Assembly (NCBI GenBank): GCA_030635145.1
Contig: DAOVZK010000019.1
Coordinates: 1 to 35,948 of the forward strand
DNA length: 35,948 nucleotides
From: Planctomycetota bacterium
GTDB lineage: Bacteria > Planctomycetota > Phycisphaerae > SM23-33
Direction of reading: 5' to 3'
Shown piece by piece: positions 25,240 through 33,266 of this stretch. The notes under the pieces are model-generated. The model searched no databases. It had not been told where the DNA came from and saw nothing but the letters and a program-made list of their open reading frames with translations. A program made the translations under genes and the position numbers. Position 1 is the first letter of the stretch. Each line of letters starts with the position of its first letter.

Positions 25240-27246
25240 ATGAAATTCACCGAGGGTAGGATCGGGACGATTATCGGAAAACGCGCGGGGTTGATAATCA
25301 TCATACTTGTTAGCATTGCCACAGGATTTTTACTCCATGCCGTACTTACCACGGGTACAGGCACCGAACCCCCAGCCGCTAGCACATCGCAAGAGGTCTG
25401 GACATGCTCGATGCATCCACAAATTCGTAGCGATAAGCCCGGAAAGTGTCCGATCTGTGGTATGAACTTATACCTTGTTACGAAAGACAACAGCAATCGC
25501 AACCCGCACGAATTTACCACAAGCCAAACCGCCAAGGCGCTAATGGATATCGAAACAACGAAGGTCGAACGCAGGTTTGTAGTTGTTCCGGTTCGAATGG
25601 TAGGTAAAGTCGATTACGACGAAACAAAACTTGTCTACATTACTGCTTGGGTTCCCGGTCGTCTCGATCGATTGTACGTGGATTACACAGGTGTTCCCGT
25701 CCAAAAGGGCCATCACCTTGTTTCCATCTATTCCCCTGAACTTCTCAGTGCTCAGGAAGAAATGCTCCAAGCCAAGCAAGCCGTCAAGAATATCCAGAAC
25801 AGCGACTCAAAACTCATGCGCGACATGACGCAAGCCACCTATATTGCCGCTCGCGAAAAGCTGCTTCTGCTGGGGCTTTCTGAAAAGCAGGTCGCGGCCA
25901 TTGAGCAAACGGGTAAGGGGTCGGATCATATAACAATCAACTCCCCCGTTACTGGTATCGTAATCCATAAAAATGCCAAGGAGGGTATGTACGTCACAAC
26001 CGGAACGCGAATTTATACCGTCGCGGACCTGTCGCAAATGTGGGTTCAGCTGGATGCGTATGAATCTGACTTGATGTGGCTGCGATATGGGCAGAAGGTG
26101 GATTTTACCACGGTGGCGTATCCTGGTGAGGTATTCAAGGGTACGATTTCATTTATTGATCCGATATTAAATTCGGCTACGCGCACGGTAAAGGTGCGGG
26201 TAAACGTACCGAATTCCGCAGGTAAGCTCAAGCCGGGGATGTTCGTCAAAGCCGTCGTCCACAGCCAAGTCGCCGCCGGGGGAAAAGTAATGGACTCCGA
26301 CCTCGCCGGTAAATGGATATCACCCATGCATCCCGAAATTATCAAAGACGCTCCCGGTAAGTGCGATGTTTGCGGTATGCCGCTAGTGCGAACCGAATCG
26401 CTGGGTTACGTCAGCGTTGATCCCAAAAAAGCAGATCGCCCGCTCGTGATCCCCGCCACCGCTCCGCTGATAACCGGCAAGCGAGCGGTCGTGTATGTCG
26501 AAGTTCCCGGAGCGGACAAACCAACATTTCAAGGCCGGGAAATCGTCCTCGGCCCTCGGGCAGGGAAATATTACATCGTTCGATCAGGGCTTAAAGAAGG
26601 TGAGGTTGTCGTCACGCGAGGTGCGTTCAAGATCGACAGCGCCTTGCAGATTTCGGCCAAGCCCAGCATGATGAGCCCCAAAGGTGGGGTAGTTCCCGGG
26701 GGACATGCTCACCACGGTGGGAAACCCCCAGTACGCGACAACATCGACAAATCCGCACCCGCGGTAGACGCAAAATTTCTCGCGCAACTCAAACCGATTT
26801 ATCAGGCGTACTTCGACACCCAAAAGGCGCTGGTCGCAGACGACGTGGCAGCTGCCGTAAAAACCACCAAGGACGCCGAAAATGCGCTGGCCGCCGTGGA
26901 CATGAAACTTGTTACGGGCGAAGATCACATGGCCTGGATGAAGGGGGCAGAGTCTTTGAAAAAAATTCTCGCAGAGCTTGCCAACGCAAAAACAATTGAA
27001 CCCGCCCGGGAAGCCTTTGCACTGTATTCCGAGCAAATGGCTGTACTGGCCAGGCGGTTCGGTTCGCCGATAAGTGGATCTTTATACGAAATCAAATGTC
27101 CGATGGCGTTTGACGGGCGGGGTGCGATCTGGTTGCAAGACAACCAAACTGTCCGCAATCCCTACTTCGGAAAAGTGATGCTCCAGTGCGGTGAGGTTCA
27201 GAATGTTTATACCTCACCGAAGGCCCCGCCGGAGGGTTCCCCATGA
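25240..27246 (+). CDS. RND efflux periplasmic adaptor with two metal-binding domains (CusB-like)
   Basis: A 668-aa membrane-fusion subunit linking pump and outer-membrane channel. N-terminal anchor about residues 16-38 (LIIIILVSIATGFLLHAVL). The first heavy-metal-binding domain is at about 52-78 (WTCSMHPQIRSDKPGKCPIC, then GM). The CusB core follows: GKVDYDETKLVYITAWVPGR, a hairpin, SPVTGIVIHKNAKEGMYV, and the beta-barrel. A second metal-binding motif sits within the protein at about 358-384 (WISPMHPEIIKDAPGKCDVC, GM). The C-terminal about 505-660 is a DUF3347-like helical domain. CusB homologues usually have 400-500 aa and at most one such metal motif. The Met/Cys/His motifs suggest Cu(I)/Ag(I); this is inferred. 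Stop overlaps the cusA ATG. Confidence 0.92.
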   Translation: MKFTEGRIGTIIGKRAGLIIIILVSIATGFLLHAVLTTGTGTEPPAASTSQEVWTCSMHPQIRSDKPGKCPICGMNLYLVTKDNSNRNPHEFTTSQTAKALMDIETTKVERRFVVVPVRMVGKVDYDETKLVYITAWVPGRLDRLYVDYTGVPVQKGHHLVSIYSPELLSAQEEMLQAKQAVKNIQNSDSKLMRDMTQATYIAAREKLLLLGLSEKQVAAIEQTGKGSDHITINSPVTGIVIHKNAKEGMYVTTGTRIYTVADLSQMWVQLDAYESDLMWLRYGQKVDFTTVAYPGEVFKGTISFIDPILNSATRTVKVRVNVPNSAGKLKPGMFVKAVVHSQVAAGGKVMDSDLAGKWISPMHPEIIKDAPGKCDVCGMPLVRTESLGYVSVDPKKADRPLVIPATAPLITGKRAVVYVEVPGADKPTFQGREIVLGPRAGKYYIVRSGLKEGEVVVTRGAFKIDSALQISAKPSMMSPKGGVVPGGHAHHGGKPPVRDNIDKSAPAVDAKFLAQLKPIYQAYFDTQKALVADDVAAAVKTTKDAENALAAVDMKLVTGEDHMAWMKGAESLKKILAELANAKTIEPAREAFALYSEQMAVLARRFGSPISGSLYEIKCPMAFDGRGAIWLQDNQTVRNPYFGKVMLQCGEVQNVYTSPKAPPEGSP

Positions 27247-30200
27247 GTGAAAACTACGAGCTGCAAACCCCGCAGCAGCGGTCCCTTATCGGAAAGCTGA
27301 TGCGATGGTGCATGGAGAACAAACTCGTAGTCGGTTTGGTGGTGTTGTTTGTTGTCGCAATGGGTGTTATGTATGCACCGTTCGATTGGAATGTTGGCGG
27401 TTTGCAACGATACCCCATCGCCACCGACGCCATCCCCGACATCGGTGAGAACCAGCAGATCATCTTCACAGAATGGATGGGCCGTTCCCCTCAGGATGTC
27501 GAAGATCAAATATCATATCCGCTCACCGTGGCGCTTCAGGGTATTCCGAACGTCAGAACAATTCGCAGCTATTCCATGTTCGGGTTCTCGACTATCTACG
27601 TGATTTTCGAGGAGAGGATGGACTTCTACGACGCGCGCACGCGAATCCTTGAGAAGCTCGGTAGCCTACGGCCTGGTAAAGATTACCCCGATGGAACCCG
27701 CCCTCAACTGGGCCCGGACTCGACAGCCCTCGGGCAGATTTTCTGGTACACACTCGAAGGTAGAGACCCCGACGGAAAACCAATCGGTGGGTGGGACTTG
27801 GAAGAACTGCGGACGATTCAAGACTGGTACGTGCGGTATTCGCTGCTGTCGGCGAGGGGCGTCAGCGAAGTGGCGTCGGTTGGCGGGTTTGTGCGAGAGT
27901 ATCAGATTGACGTTGACCCCGACGCCATGCGTGCCTACGGAGTAACGCTACCGGAAATCTACGCAGCCGTCAAAAACGCAAACATCGACGTCGGTGCCAA
28001 AACCATCGAGCTGAATAACGTGGAGTATTTCGTTCGCGGAATCGGATTCATCAAAAACGTTGAGGATATCGAAACCAGCGTTATCAAGGTTCGCGACAAC
28101 GTACCGATTCTGATTGAACATGTCGCGACGGTTACGCTTGGCCCGGGGATGCGGCGAGGCGTACTGGACAAAGACGGTGCAGAGGCCGTCGGTGGTGTTG
28201 TAGTCGCACGCTATGGCGACAATCCACTGGCTGTAATCAAAAACGTCAAAAACAAAATCGCAAAACTCGCGCCTGGCCTGGCGACAAAAGTTATCCTCCG
28301 CGACGACACACCGAAAACCGAAATCGAAACATACGCACAGAAGCATGGTTTCCCCGCCTATCTGAACGGTGAATTGAACCAAGCGGCTTGGCTGAAATAT
28401 CTGCAAACCACCCCCCGCAAAAATTGGCCGGGCTGGGCTAACACCTCTCAAGTCACCATCGTACCGTTCTACGACCGCACAGGGTTAATCTACGAAACGC
28501 TCGGCACACTGAGTTCCGCGCTTACCGAGGAAATTCTTATCACGTTTATCGTGGTGATAATTATGGTCATGCACCTTCGCGCCAGCGTGCTCATCGGGGG
28601 AATGCTTCCGCTGTCGGTTCTGCTGTGCTTCATCGCGATGAAATTATTCGGTATCGATGCCAACATCGTTGCCCTTTCCGGTATCGCCATCGCCATCGGT
28701 ACAATTGTGGACATGGGTATCGTCGTCTGCGAAAATATTCTGAAACGTCTCGCCGAGGCACCACCGGATGCGCCGCGTCTGGAGGTTGTGCACCGCGCCG
28801 CCAGCGAAGTCGGTTCTGCTGTGCTAACAGCTGTGGCGACGACGGTCGTAAGTTTCCTGCCGGTATTCATGATGATCGGGGCGGAAGGGAAACTTTTCAG
28901 ACCGCTGGCGTTTACCAAAACATTCGCTCTGATCGCATCAATAATCATCGCTCTTACGATTCTACCAGCCGCCGCGCATGTGGTTTTCTGCGGACGAATT
29001 TCCGGAAAGAAACTGAGAGACACCTTACTGACAGGCCTTTTAACAGCAGGTCTCGTACTTGTCGGATACGGATTGTACCGTACATCATTTATGATCTCCG
29101 CGTCGGGTATCGCAATGCTGCTGTTTGGATTGTATCGTATCTTCCAGCAAAATATCCCGCATCGGTTCATAAAGTTCGGCCCGATGGCAGCGAGCATTGT
29201 TGTCGTTTTTCTGGTGGGTGTTGGGTTAACGATACACTGGGAACCGCTAGGTGTGCAGCGCGGAGTGGTTCGCAACTTTCTGTTCGTCGCGATACTCGTC
29301 GGTGGACTGCTCGGATTCTTCAAACTATTCGAGAAGATGTACCCGAGAATTCTGCAATGGTGTCTGGGGCATAAGACGACGTTTATCTCCATTGTCGGAT
29401 TGATTTTACTTTTTGGCGTGACTGCGTGGTTAGGTTTCGGGAAGGTATTTAGTTTTATTCCCGCTACGGTAGAAGCTGTCGGTGGAGATGCAAAAACCGT
29501 GCGGTCATATGATTATTGGGTTGGGGCAAGCAACAGGTTCCCGGGTTTGGGTAAGGAATTCATGCCCGACCTTGACGAGGGATCTTTCCTTTATATGCCG
29601 ACGACCATGACGCATGCTTCGATTGGCGAGGTTATGGATATTCTGAGCAAGCAGGATACCGCATTTTCGAATATCCCCGAGATTGATTCCGTTGTTGGTA
29701 AGCTAGGCCGGGCCGAAACCCCACTCGACCCTGCCCCGGTTTCAATGATCGAAACCGTAATAAATTACAAACCCGAGTACATCACTGACCAAAACGGCAA
29801 GCGACTGAAGTTTAAACTTGCCGGCAAAAATCGGCAGCACAAAACCGATGGAACCGGAGATCACTTTGCAATCGACGGTAGTGGTGAGTTAGTTCCTGAT
29901 TCCGGCGGCCAGCCGTTTAGGCAATGGCGGGCGCATATCCGAAATCCCGACGACATTTGGGATGAGATAGTCGCGGCCGGTGAAATTCCCGGTACGACCT
30001 CTGCCCCCAAGCTCATGCCGATCAAGGCCCGCATCGTAATGCTGCAAAGCGGCATGCGTGCACCGATGGGTGTTAAAATCAAAGGCCCGGATCTCGAAAC
30101 TATCGAACGCGTCGGGCTGCAAATCGAGCGCCTGCTTAAGGAAGTTCCCGGTGTCGAACCAAACGCTGTTATCGCTGACCGCATCATCGGTAAACCCTAT

Positions 30201-31244
30201 CTCGAAATCGTACCCAACCGCGATGACCTAGCCCGTTACGGTGTGAAGATGCGAGAGTTTCAGGACATCATTGAAATTGCTATCGGCGGTAAGACGATTA
30301 CACAGACTGTAGAAGGACGCGAACGTTTCGGTGTGCGTGTGCGGTATCAACGCGAGCTACGTGACAGCATCGAAACTCTGGGTAAGATTCTAATACCGGG
30401 TAAGAATGGTACGCAGATTCCTCTCACGGAGCTTGCTGAAATCAAATACGTTCGCGGCCCGCAGGTAATCAAAAGCGAAGACAGCTTCCTCACTGGTTAC
30501 GTTCTGTTCGACAAGAAACCAAACCAGGCCGAGGTCGATGTCGTCGAACGTGCCAAGGCGTATTTGGAGCAAAAACAACAAAGCGGAGAGTTGTCGCTAC
30601 CGCCAGGTGTAAATTACACGTTCGCCGGAAATTATGAGAACCAGATTCGTTCGCAAAAGAAACTTATGTTTGTTTTACCGCTGGCGTTGTTCGTAATTTT
30701 CCTGATTTTGTACTTCCAGTTCAAACGCGTCAGCACCACGTTGCTCGTGTTCTCTGGTATATTCGTCGCATGGTCCGGTGGGTTCATTCTGTTGTGGATG
30801 TACGGGCAGGGATGGTTTATGGACTTCTCAGTATTTGGTATGGATATGCGGGAGCTGTTCCAGGTTCACGCGATGAATTTAAGCGTAGCTGTGTGGGTGG
30901 GCTTTTTGGCATTGTTCGGTATCGCCACCGACAACGGTGTGATTCAGTCTACGTATCTCGATCAGGTATTTCGCGAGCGAAAACCGGATACGATTGACGA
31001 TGCGCGAGATGCGACGATGGCTGCGGCGAAGCGGCGGATTCGCCCTTGCCTGATGACATCAGCTACGACGATTCTGGCGTTGATTCCGGTGCTGACATCC
31101 GTCGGCCGAGGCAGCGACGTTATGGTACCGATGGCGATTCCGTCATTCGGCGGAATGCTGGTTGTGATGCTGTCGGCGTTTATCGTGCCGGTGCTGTACT
31201 GCTGGATCGAAGAGGCCAAACTGAATCGACAACGAGAGACATAA
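27243..31244 (+). CDS. CusA/CzcA-family heavy-metal RND efflux pump, oversized
   Basis: Inner-membrane proton-driven pump, 1333 aa against about 1040 for E. coli CusA. Family signatures: IPDIGENQQIIFTEWMGRSP, DVEDQISYPLTVALQGIPNV, FGFSTIYVIFEE, GIAIAIGTIVDMGIVVCENI with the TM4 acidic residue, and GFLALFGIATDNGVIQSTYL. Three insertions explain the length: about 365-403 (AYLNGELNQAAWLKYLQ), about 579-700 with several extra hydrophobic segments (LLTGLLTAGLVLVGYGLYRT, AASIVVVFLVGVGLTIHW), and about 846-900, hydrophilic (GKRLKFKLAGKNRQHKTDG). It starts at ATG overlapping the adaptor stop as ATGA. Metal identity is not settled by what I can see. Confidence 0.93.
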   Translation: MSENYELQTPQQRSLIGKLMRWCMENKLVVGLVVLFVVAMGVMYAPFDWNVGGLQRYPIATDAIPDIGENQQIIFTEWMGRSPQDVEDQISYPLTVALQGIPNVRTIRSYSMFGFSTIYVIFEERMDFYDARTRILEKLGSLRPGKDYPDGTRPQLGPDSTALGQIFWYTLEGRDPDGKPIGGWDLEELRTIQDWYVRYSLLSARGVSEVASVGGFVREYQIDVDPDAMRAYGVTLPEIYAAVKNANIDVGAKTIELNNVEYFVRGIGFIKNVEDIETSVIKVRDNVPILIEHVATVTLGPGMRRGVLDKDGAEAVGGVVVARYGDNPLAVIKNVKNKIAKLAPGLATKVILRDDTPKTEIETYAQKHGFPAYLNGELNQAAWLKYLQTTPRKNWPGWANTSQVTIVPFYDRTGLIYETLGTLSSALTEEILITFIVVIIMVMHLRASVLIGGMLPLSVLLCFIAMKLFGIDANIVALSGIAIAIGTIVDMGIVVCENILKRLAEAPPDAPRLEVVHRAASEVGSAVLTAVATTVVSFLPVFMMIGAEGKLFRPLAFTKTFALIASIIIALTILPAAAHVVFCGRISGKKLRDTLLTGLLTAGLVLVGYGLYRTSFMISASGIAMLLFGLYRIFQQNIPHRFIKFGPMAASIVVVFLVGVGLTIHWEPLGVQRGVVRNFLFVAILVGGLLGFFKLFEKMYPRILQWCLGHKTTFISIVGLILLFGVTAWLGFGKVFSFIPATVEAVGGDAKTVRSYDYWVGASNRFPGLGKEFMPDLDEGSFLYMPTTMTHASIGEVMDILSKQDTAFSNIPEIDSVVGKLGRAETPLDPAPVSMIETVINYKPEYITDQNGKRLKFKLAGKNRQHKTDGTGDHFAIDGSGELVPDSGGQPFRQWRAHIRNPDDIWDEIVAAGEIPGTTSAPKLMPIKARIVMLQSGMRAPMGVKIKGPDLETIERVGLQIERLLKEVPGVEPNAVIADRIIGKPYLEIVPNRDDLARYGVKMREFQDIIEIAIGGKTITQTVEGRERFGVRVRYQRELRDSIETLGKILIPGKNGTQIPLTELAEIKYVRGPQVIKSEDSFLTGYVLFDKKPNQAEVDVVERAKAYLEQKQQSGELSLPPGVNYTFAGNYENQIRSQKKLMFVLPLALFVIFLILYFQFKRVSTTLLVFSGIFVAWSGGFILLWMYGQGWFMDFSVFGMDMRELFQVHAMNLSVAVWVGFLALFGIATDNGVIQSTYLDQVFRERKPDTIDDARDATMAAAKRRIRPCLMTSATTILALIPVLTSVGRGSDVMVPMAIPSFGGMLVVMLSAFIVPVLYCWIEEAKLNRQRET

Positions 31245-31301
31245 TTTACACACGGATCGGCTGTGGTATATACAGAAATAATATCTGGAAAGGGATGAGA
31301 T

Positions 31302-31705
31302 ATGAAAAATCGCAAACGTGCTTGGATAATTTTGGGTTCCGCCTCGCTGTAATGCCTCTGTTTGCTGTCGTATCCACGTTCATTTGAAATCCTTTTTTGT
31401 ACCTGTCGTCCAGCAAGCATAAGAGTATCCCACAACGTAATGGTCTTGTCCAGCCAGCACCATGGGGTCTGATGCTGAATCAGAGAGTTGCCGTTGATGT
31501 ATTCTTTGATCTGATAAAAATGCGGGTTTATGGAATCAGTATTGGCAGCGACTGGGAGAATCTCGTCGGGCTTCGCATTGCCTCTAACGGCAGCTGCTCT
31601 GAGGGCCCGGATCCAGTCGGTGTTGGTGCCGTTCCCGAACCATGCACGATTCTGCTACTGGGCGTCGGTGGAATTGGAGTCCTTCTCCGCAGCAGACGAA
31701 AATAA
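31302..31705 (+). pseudogene. Broken PEP-CTERM protein gene
   Basis: An intact start region (GGGATGAG ribosome binding site, then MKNRKRAWIILGSASL) stops after 16 codons. Shifting -1 there restores a signal-peptide continuation (AVMPLFAVVSTF), then a second stop at 31385-31387. The same frame stays open after that stop to 31705 and ends in a PEP-CTERM tail: VPEPCTILLLGVGGIGVLL followed by RSRRK. So both ends of a secreted PEP-CTERM protein are present, with a frameshift, a stop and probably a deleted body. A sequencing error could explain the frameshift but not the short body. The in-frame piece from 31397 alone has no ribosome binding site. Confidence 0.55.
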
Positions 31706-31756
31706 GAAATCGTTTTTACAAATTTGGAGTAACGTTTCGTGAAAATATCGAGCAGG

Positions 31757-31788
31757 ACGTACCAGCGAAAATTGGTACGCCTTTTTTA
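31757..31788 (+). terminator. Rho-independent terminator
   Basis: Stem CGTACCA (31758-31764) and TGGTACG (31773-31779) around an 8-nt loop, followed by CC and TTTTTT (31782-31787). It lies 52 bp after the PEP-CTERM remnant and ends transcription from the efflux operon side before the sigma-factor promoter. Confidence 0.8.
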
Positions 31789-31866
31789 TTCGCCGGTTTG
31801 ATGCGAGGGAAATGTGTGAAGCAAAATTTGAGTTTCAAAACAGTCTCTAGCCATTTGCATACCGTT

Positions 31867-31875
31867 TGGTATAAT
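31867..31875 (+). promoter_or_regulatory. Extended -10 promoter of the ECF sigma gene (leaderless)
   Basis: TGGTATAAT, an extended -10 (TGn followed by perfect TATAAT at 31870-31875), ends 8 nt before the sigma-factor ATG at 31884. No -35 and no Shine-Dalgarno sequence are evident. Transcription should start at or within a base or two of the A of ATG, giving a leaderless message. Confidence 0.6.
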
Positions 31876-31883
31876 GAGCTGCA

Positions 31884-32498
31884 ATGGTTGCTCCTACCCC
31901 AAATTCCGACGCCGTCGAAAAGTACAAGCAGGACGAAGACGTACAGCTGATGCTGCGTTTCTGCGACGGTGACCGCGCAGCCTTCGACAAACTTGTCGAA
32001 CGCAATCTCAGTAATGTCTGCGGGTTAGTGTATCGATTCCTAGGGAACCAAAGTCAGGTTGACGATATTGCCCAGGAGGCGTTTTTGCGTGTGCTGAAAA
32101 ATGCACACCGTTACAAGCCAGAGGCTAAATTTTCGACGTGGTTATACCGAATCGTTGCGAATCTGTGCTTTAATGTGATTCGCTCTCGCAAGACGGCGAA
32201 GCAGATTTCGATACACTCAGCTGGGTCTGAAGACAGCAAATTCGACTTACCCGACGAAACGCAGCAGAATCCCGACGCTGGGCTAGTTGGTGATGAACGC
32301 AGCAAACGCGTGTCCGAGGCCGTCGCTAAACTCCCGGAAAATCAACGCTTAGCGATTATCCTCAATAAGTACGAGGACAAAAGCTACGCCGAAATCGCCG
32401 AAATTCTCGACACCACGACGATGGCGGTCAAAAGTTTGCTGTCCCGTGCACGCGTCACACTTCGTGAGCAATTGGAGGGATATTTCAAAAATGACTGA
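31884..32498 (+). CDS. ECF-type RNA polymerase sigma factor
   Basis: A 204-aa sigma-70 family protein of the ECF class. Region 2 runs about 20-90 (DVQLMLRFCDGDRAAFDKLV, the -10 recognition helix DDIAQEAFLRVLKN, STWLYRIVANLCFNVIRSRK). Region 4 runs about 140-200 (VAKLPENQRLAIILNKYEDK, SYAEIAEILDTTTMAVKSLL, SRARVTLREQL). A Ser/Asp-rich linker joins them. It is followed on the same strand by a membrane protein that looks like its anti-sigma factor. No regulator or sensor is fused to it. The start codon is close behind an extended -10, with no ribosome binding site. Confidence 0.92.
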   Translation: MVAPTPNSDAVEKYKQDEDVQLMLRFCDGDRAAFDKLVERNLSNVCGLVYRFLGNQSQVDDIAQEAFLRVLKNAHRYKPEAKFSTWLYRIVANLCFNVIRSRKTAKQISIHSAGSEDSKFDLPDETQQNPDAGLVGDERSKRVSEAVAKLPENQRLAIILNKYEDKSYAEIAEILDTTTMAVKSLLSRARVTLREQLEGYFKND

Positions 32499-32550
32499 CC
32501 AGCCGAACTGTCCAACGTGTAGCTATTTGAAAATATTCAAAATTGTTTAA
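32491..32550 (+). CDS. Possible 19-aa microprotein overlapping the sigma-gene end
   Basis: ATG 32491 overlaps the last codons of the sigma gene by 8 nt and opens a 19-codon frame, MTDQPNCPTCSYLKIFKIV, with a CxxC pair. GGAGGG lies 11 nt upstream, inside the sigma gene. It may be a translated microprotein, the scar of a longer anti-sigma start, or chance. No family is recognisable. Confidence 0.2.
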   Translation: MTDQPNCPTCSYLKIFKIV

Positions 32551-32610
32551 AAAATATCAAAAAAACGAGAGAACTTTTCTGCACTTGCGGGTTCTATGGA
32601 TGGAAAAACT

Positions 32611-33246
32611 ATGAATAACTCCTTTCCTCAACCTGATCTTGAAAAAATCTCCGCCTGGATGGATGGCGAGTTGGATCCCGCGCAGGAGCGGGAAGTGCAG
32701 CAGCGAATCGAGGAATATCCGCAGTGGGCACAGGCTTACCGAGAACTTCAGGGACTGGAGAAGGCATTGGATTTGTGGGAGATTCCTGCGGCCTCCCACG
32801 ATCTTGCCGACAAGATCATCAAGCACAACAAACCCAAACCTCTCCTTTTGCGTGCGACTAAGTGGGTTGCTCCGCTGGCGACGGCAGCTGTCGTTGTTTT
32901 GATGGTTCTAGCGTTCCAGCAGGGCAACCCCCGACGTACTACTAATAGGGGTTTGGCAAAGTCCGGGGCGATTCAGAAGCAGCAGCAGATTAGACAAACT
33001 GATCGTCGAGTTCCAACTGTTGCGCAGCAACGCATGCTGCTGGAAAATTATTCCCGTCGCATGCAGCTCCAGCAACAATGGTTGGCACAGAATGGATGGC
33101 TGATTGCGGTTTTGCGGAGTTTCACTCCCGACGAAGTAAAACAGCTCCAGACGTTTCCGCAGAACGAAGTCAACAAACGCATTATCCAGCGGCGCGACGA
33201 ACTCATCGAAAAGGGCGTACTCAAGCGGGTGCCCAGCCGGCTTTAA
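32611..33246 (+). CDS. Putative membrane anti-sigma factor
   Basis: A 211-aa single-pass protein. The N-terminal 45 residues (LEKISAWMDGELDPAQEREV, QQRIEEYPQWAQAYRELQGL) match the cytoplasmic sigma-binding segment of RseA/zinc-finger anti-sigma factors in layout (helix, short DGEL turn, helix), but the Zn-binding His and Cys residues are absent. One TM helix at about 91-109 (WVAPLATAAVVVLMVLAF) puts a Gln/Arg-rich C-terminal half outside the cytoplasm (RMQLQQQWLAQNGWLIAVL, FTPDEVKQLQTFPQNEVNKR). The frame also offers ATG 32596; ATG 32611 with GGA about 8 nt upstream is preferred. It lies about 112 nt after the ECF sigma gene, the standard place for its cognate anti-sigma. Assignment is by context and topology. 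Confidence 0.65.
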   Translation: MNNSFPQPDLEKISAWMDGELDPAQEREVQQRIEEYPQWAQAYRELQGLEKALDLWEIPAASHDLADKIIKHNKPKPLLLRATKWVAPLATAAVVVLMVLAFQQGNPRRTTNRGLAKSGAIQKQQQIRQTDRRVPTVAQQRMLLENYSRRMQLQQQWLAQNGWLIAVLRSFTPDEVKQLQTFPQNEVNKRIIQRRDELIEKGVLKRVPSRL

Positions 33247-33266
33247 TTCCACCTCAGCCCTATCGC

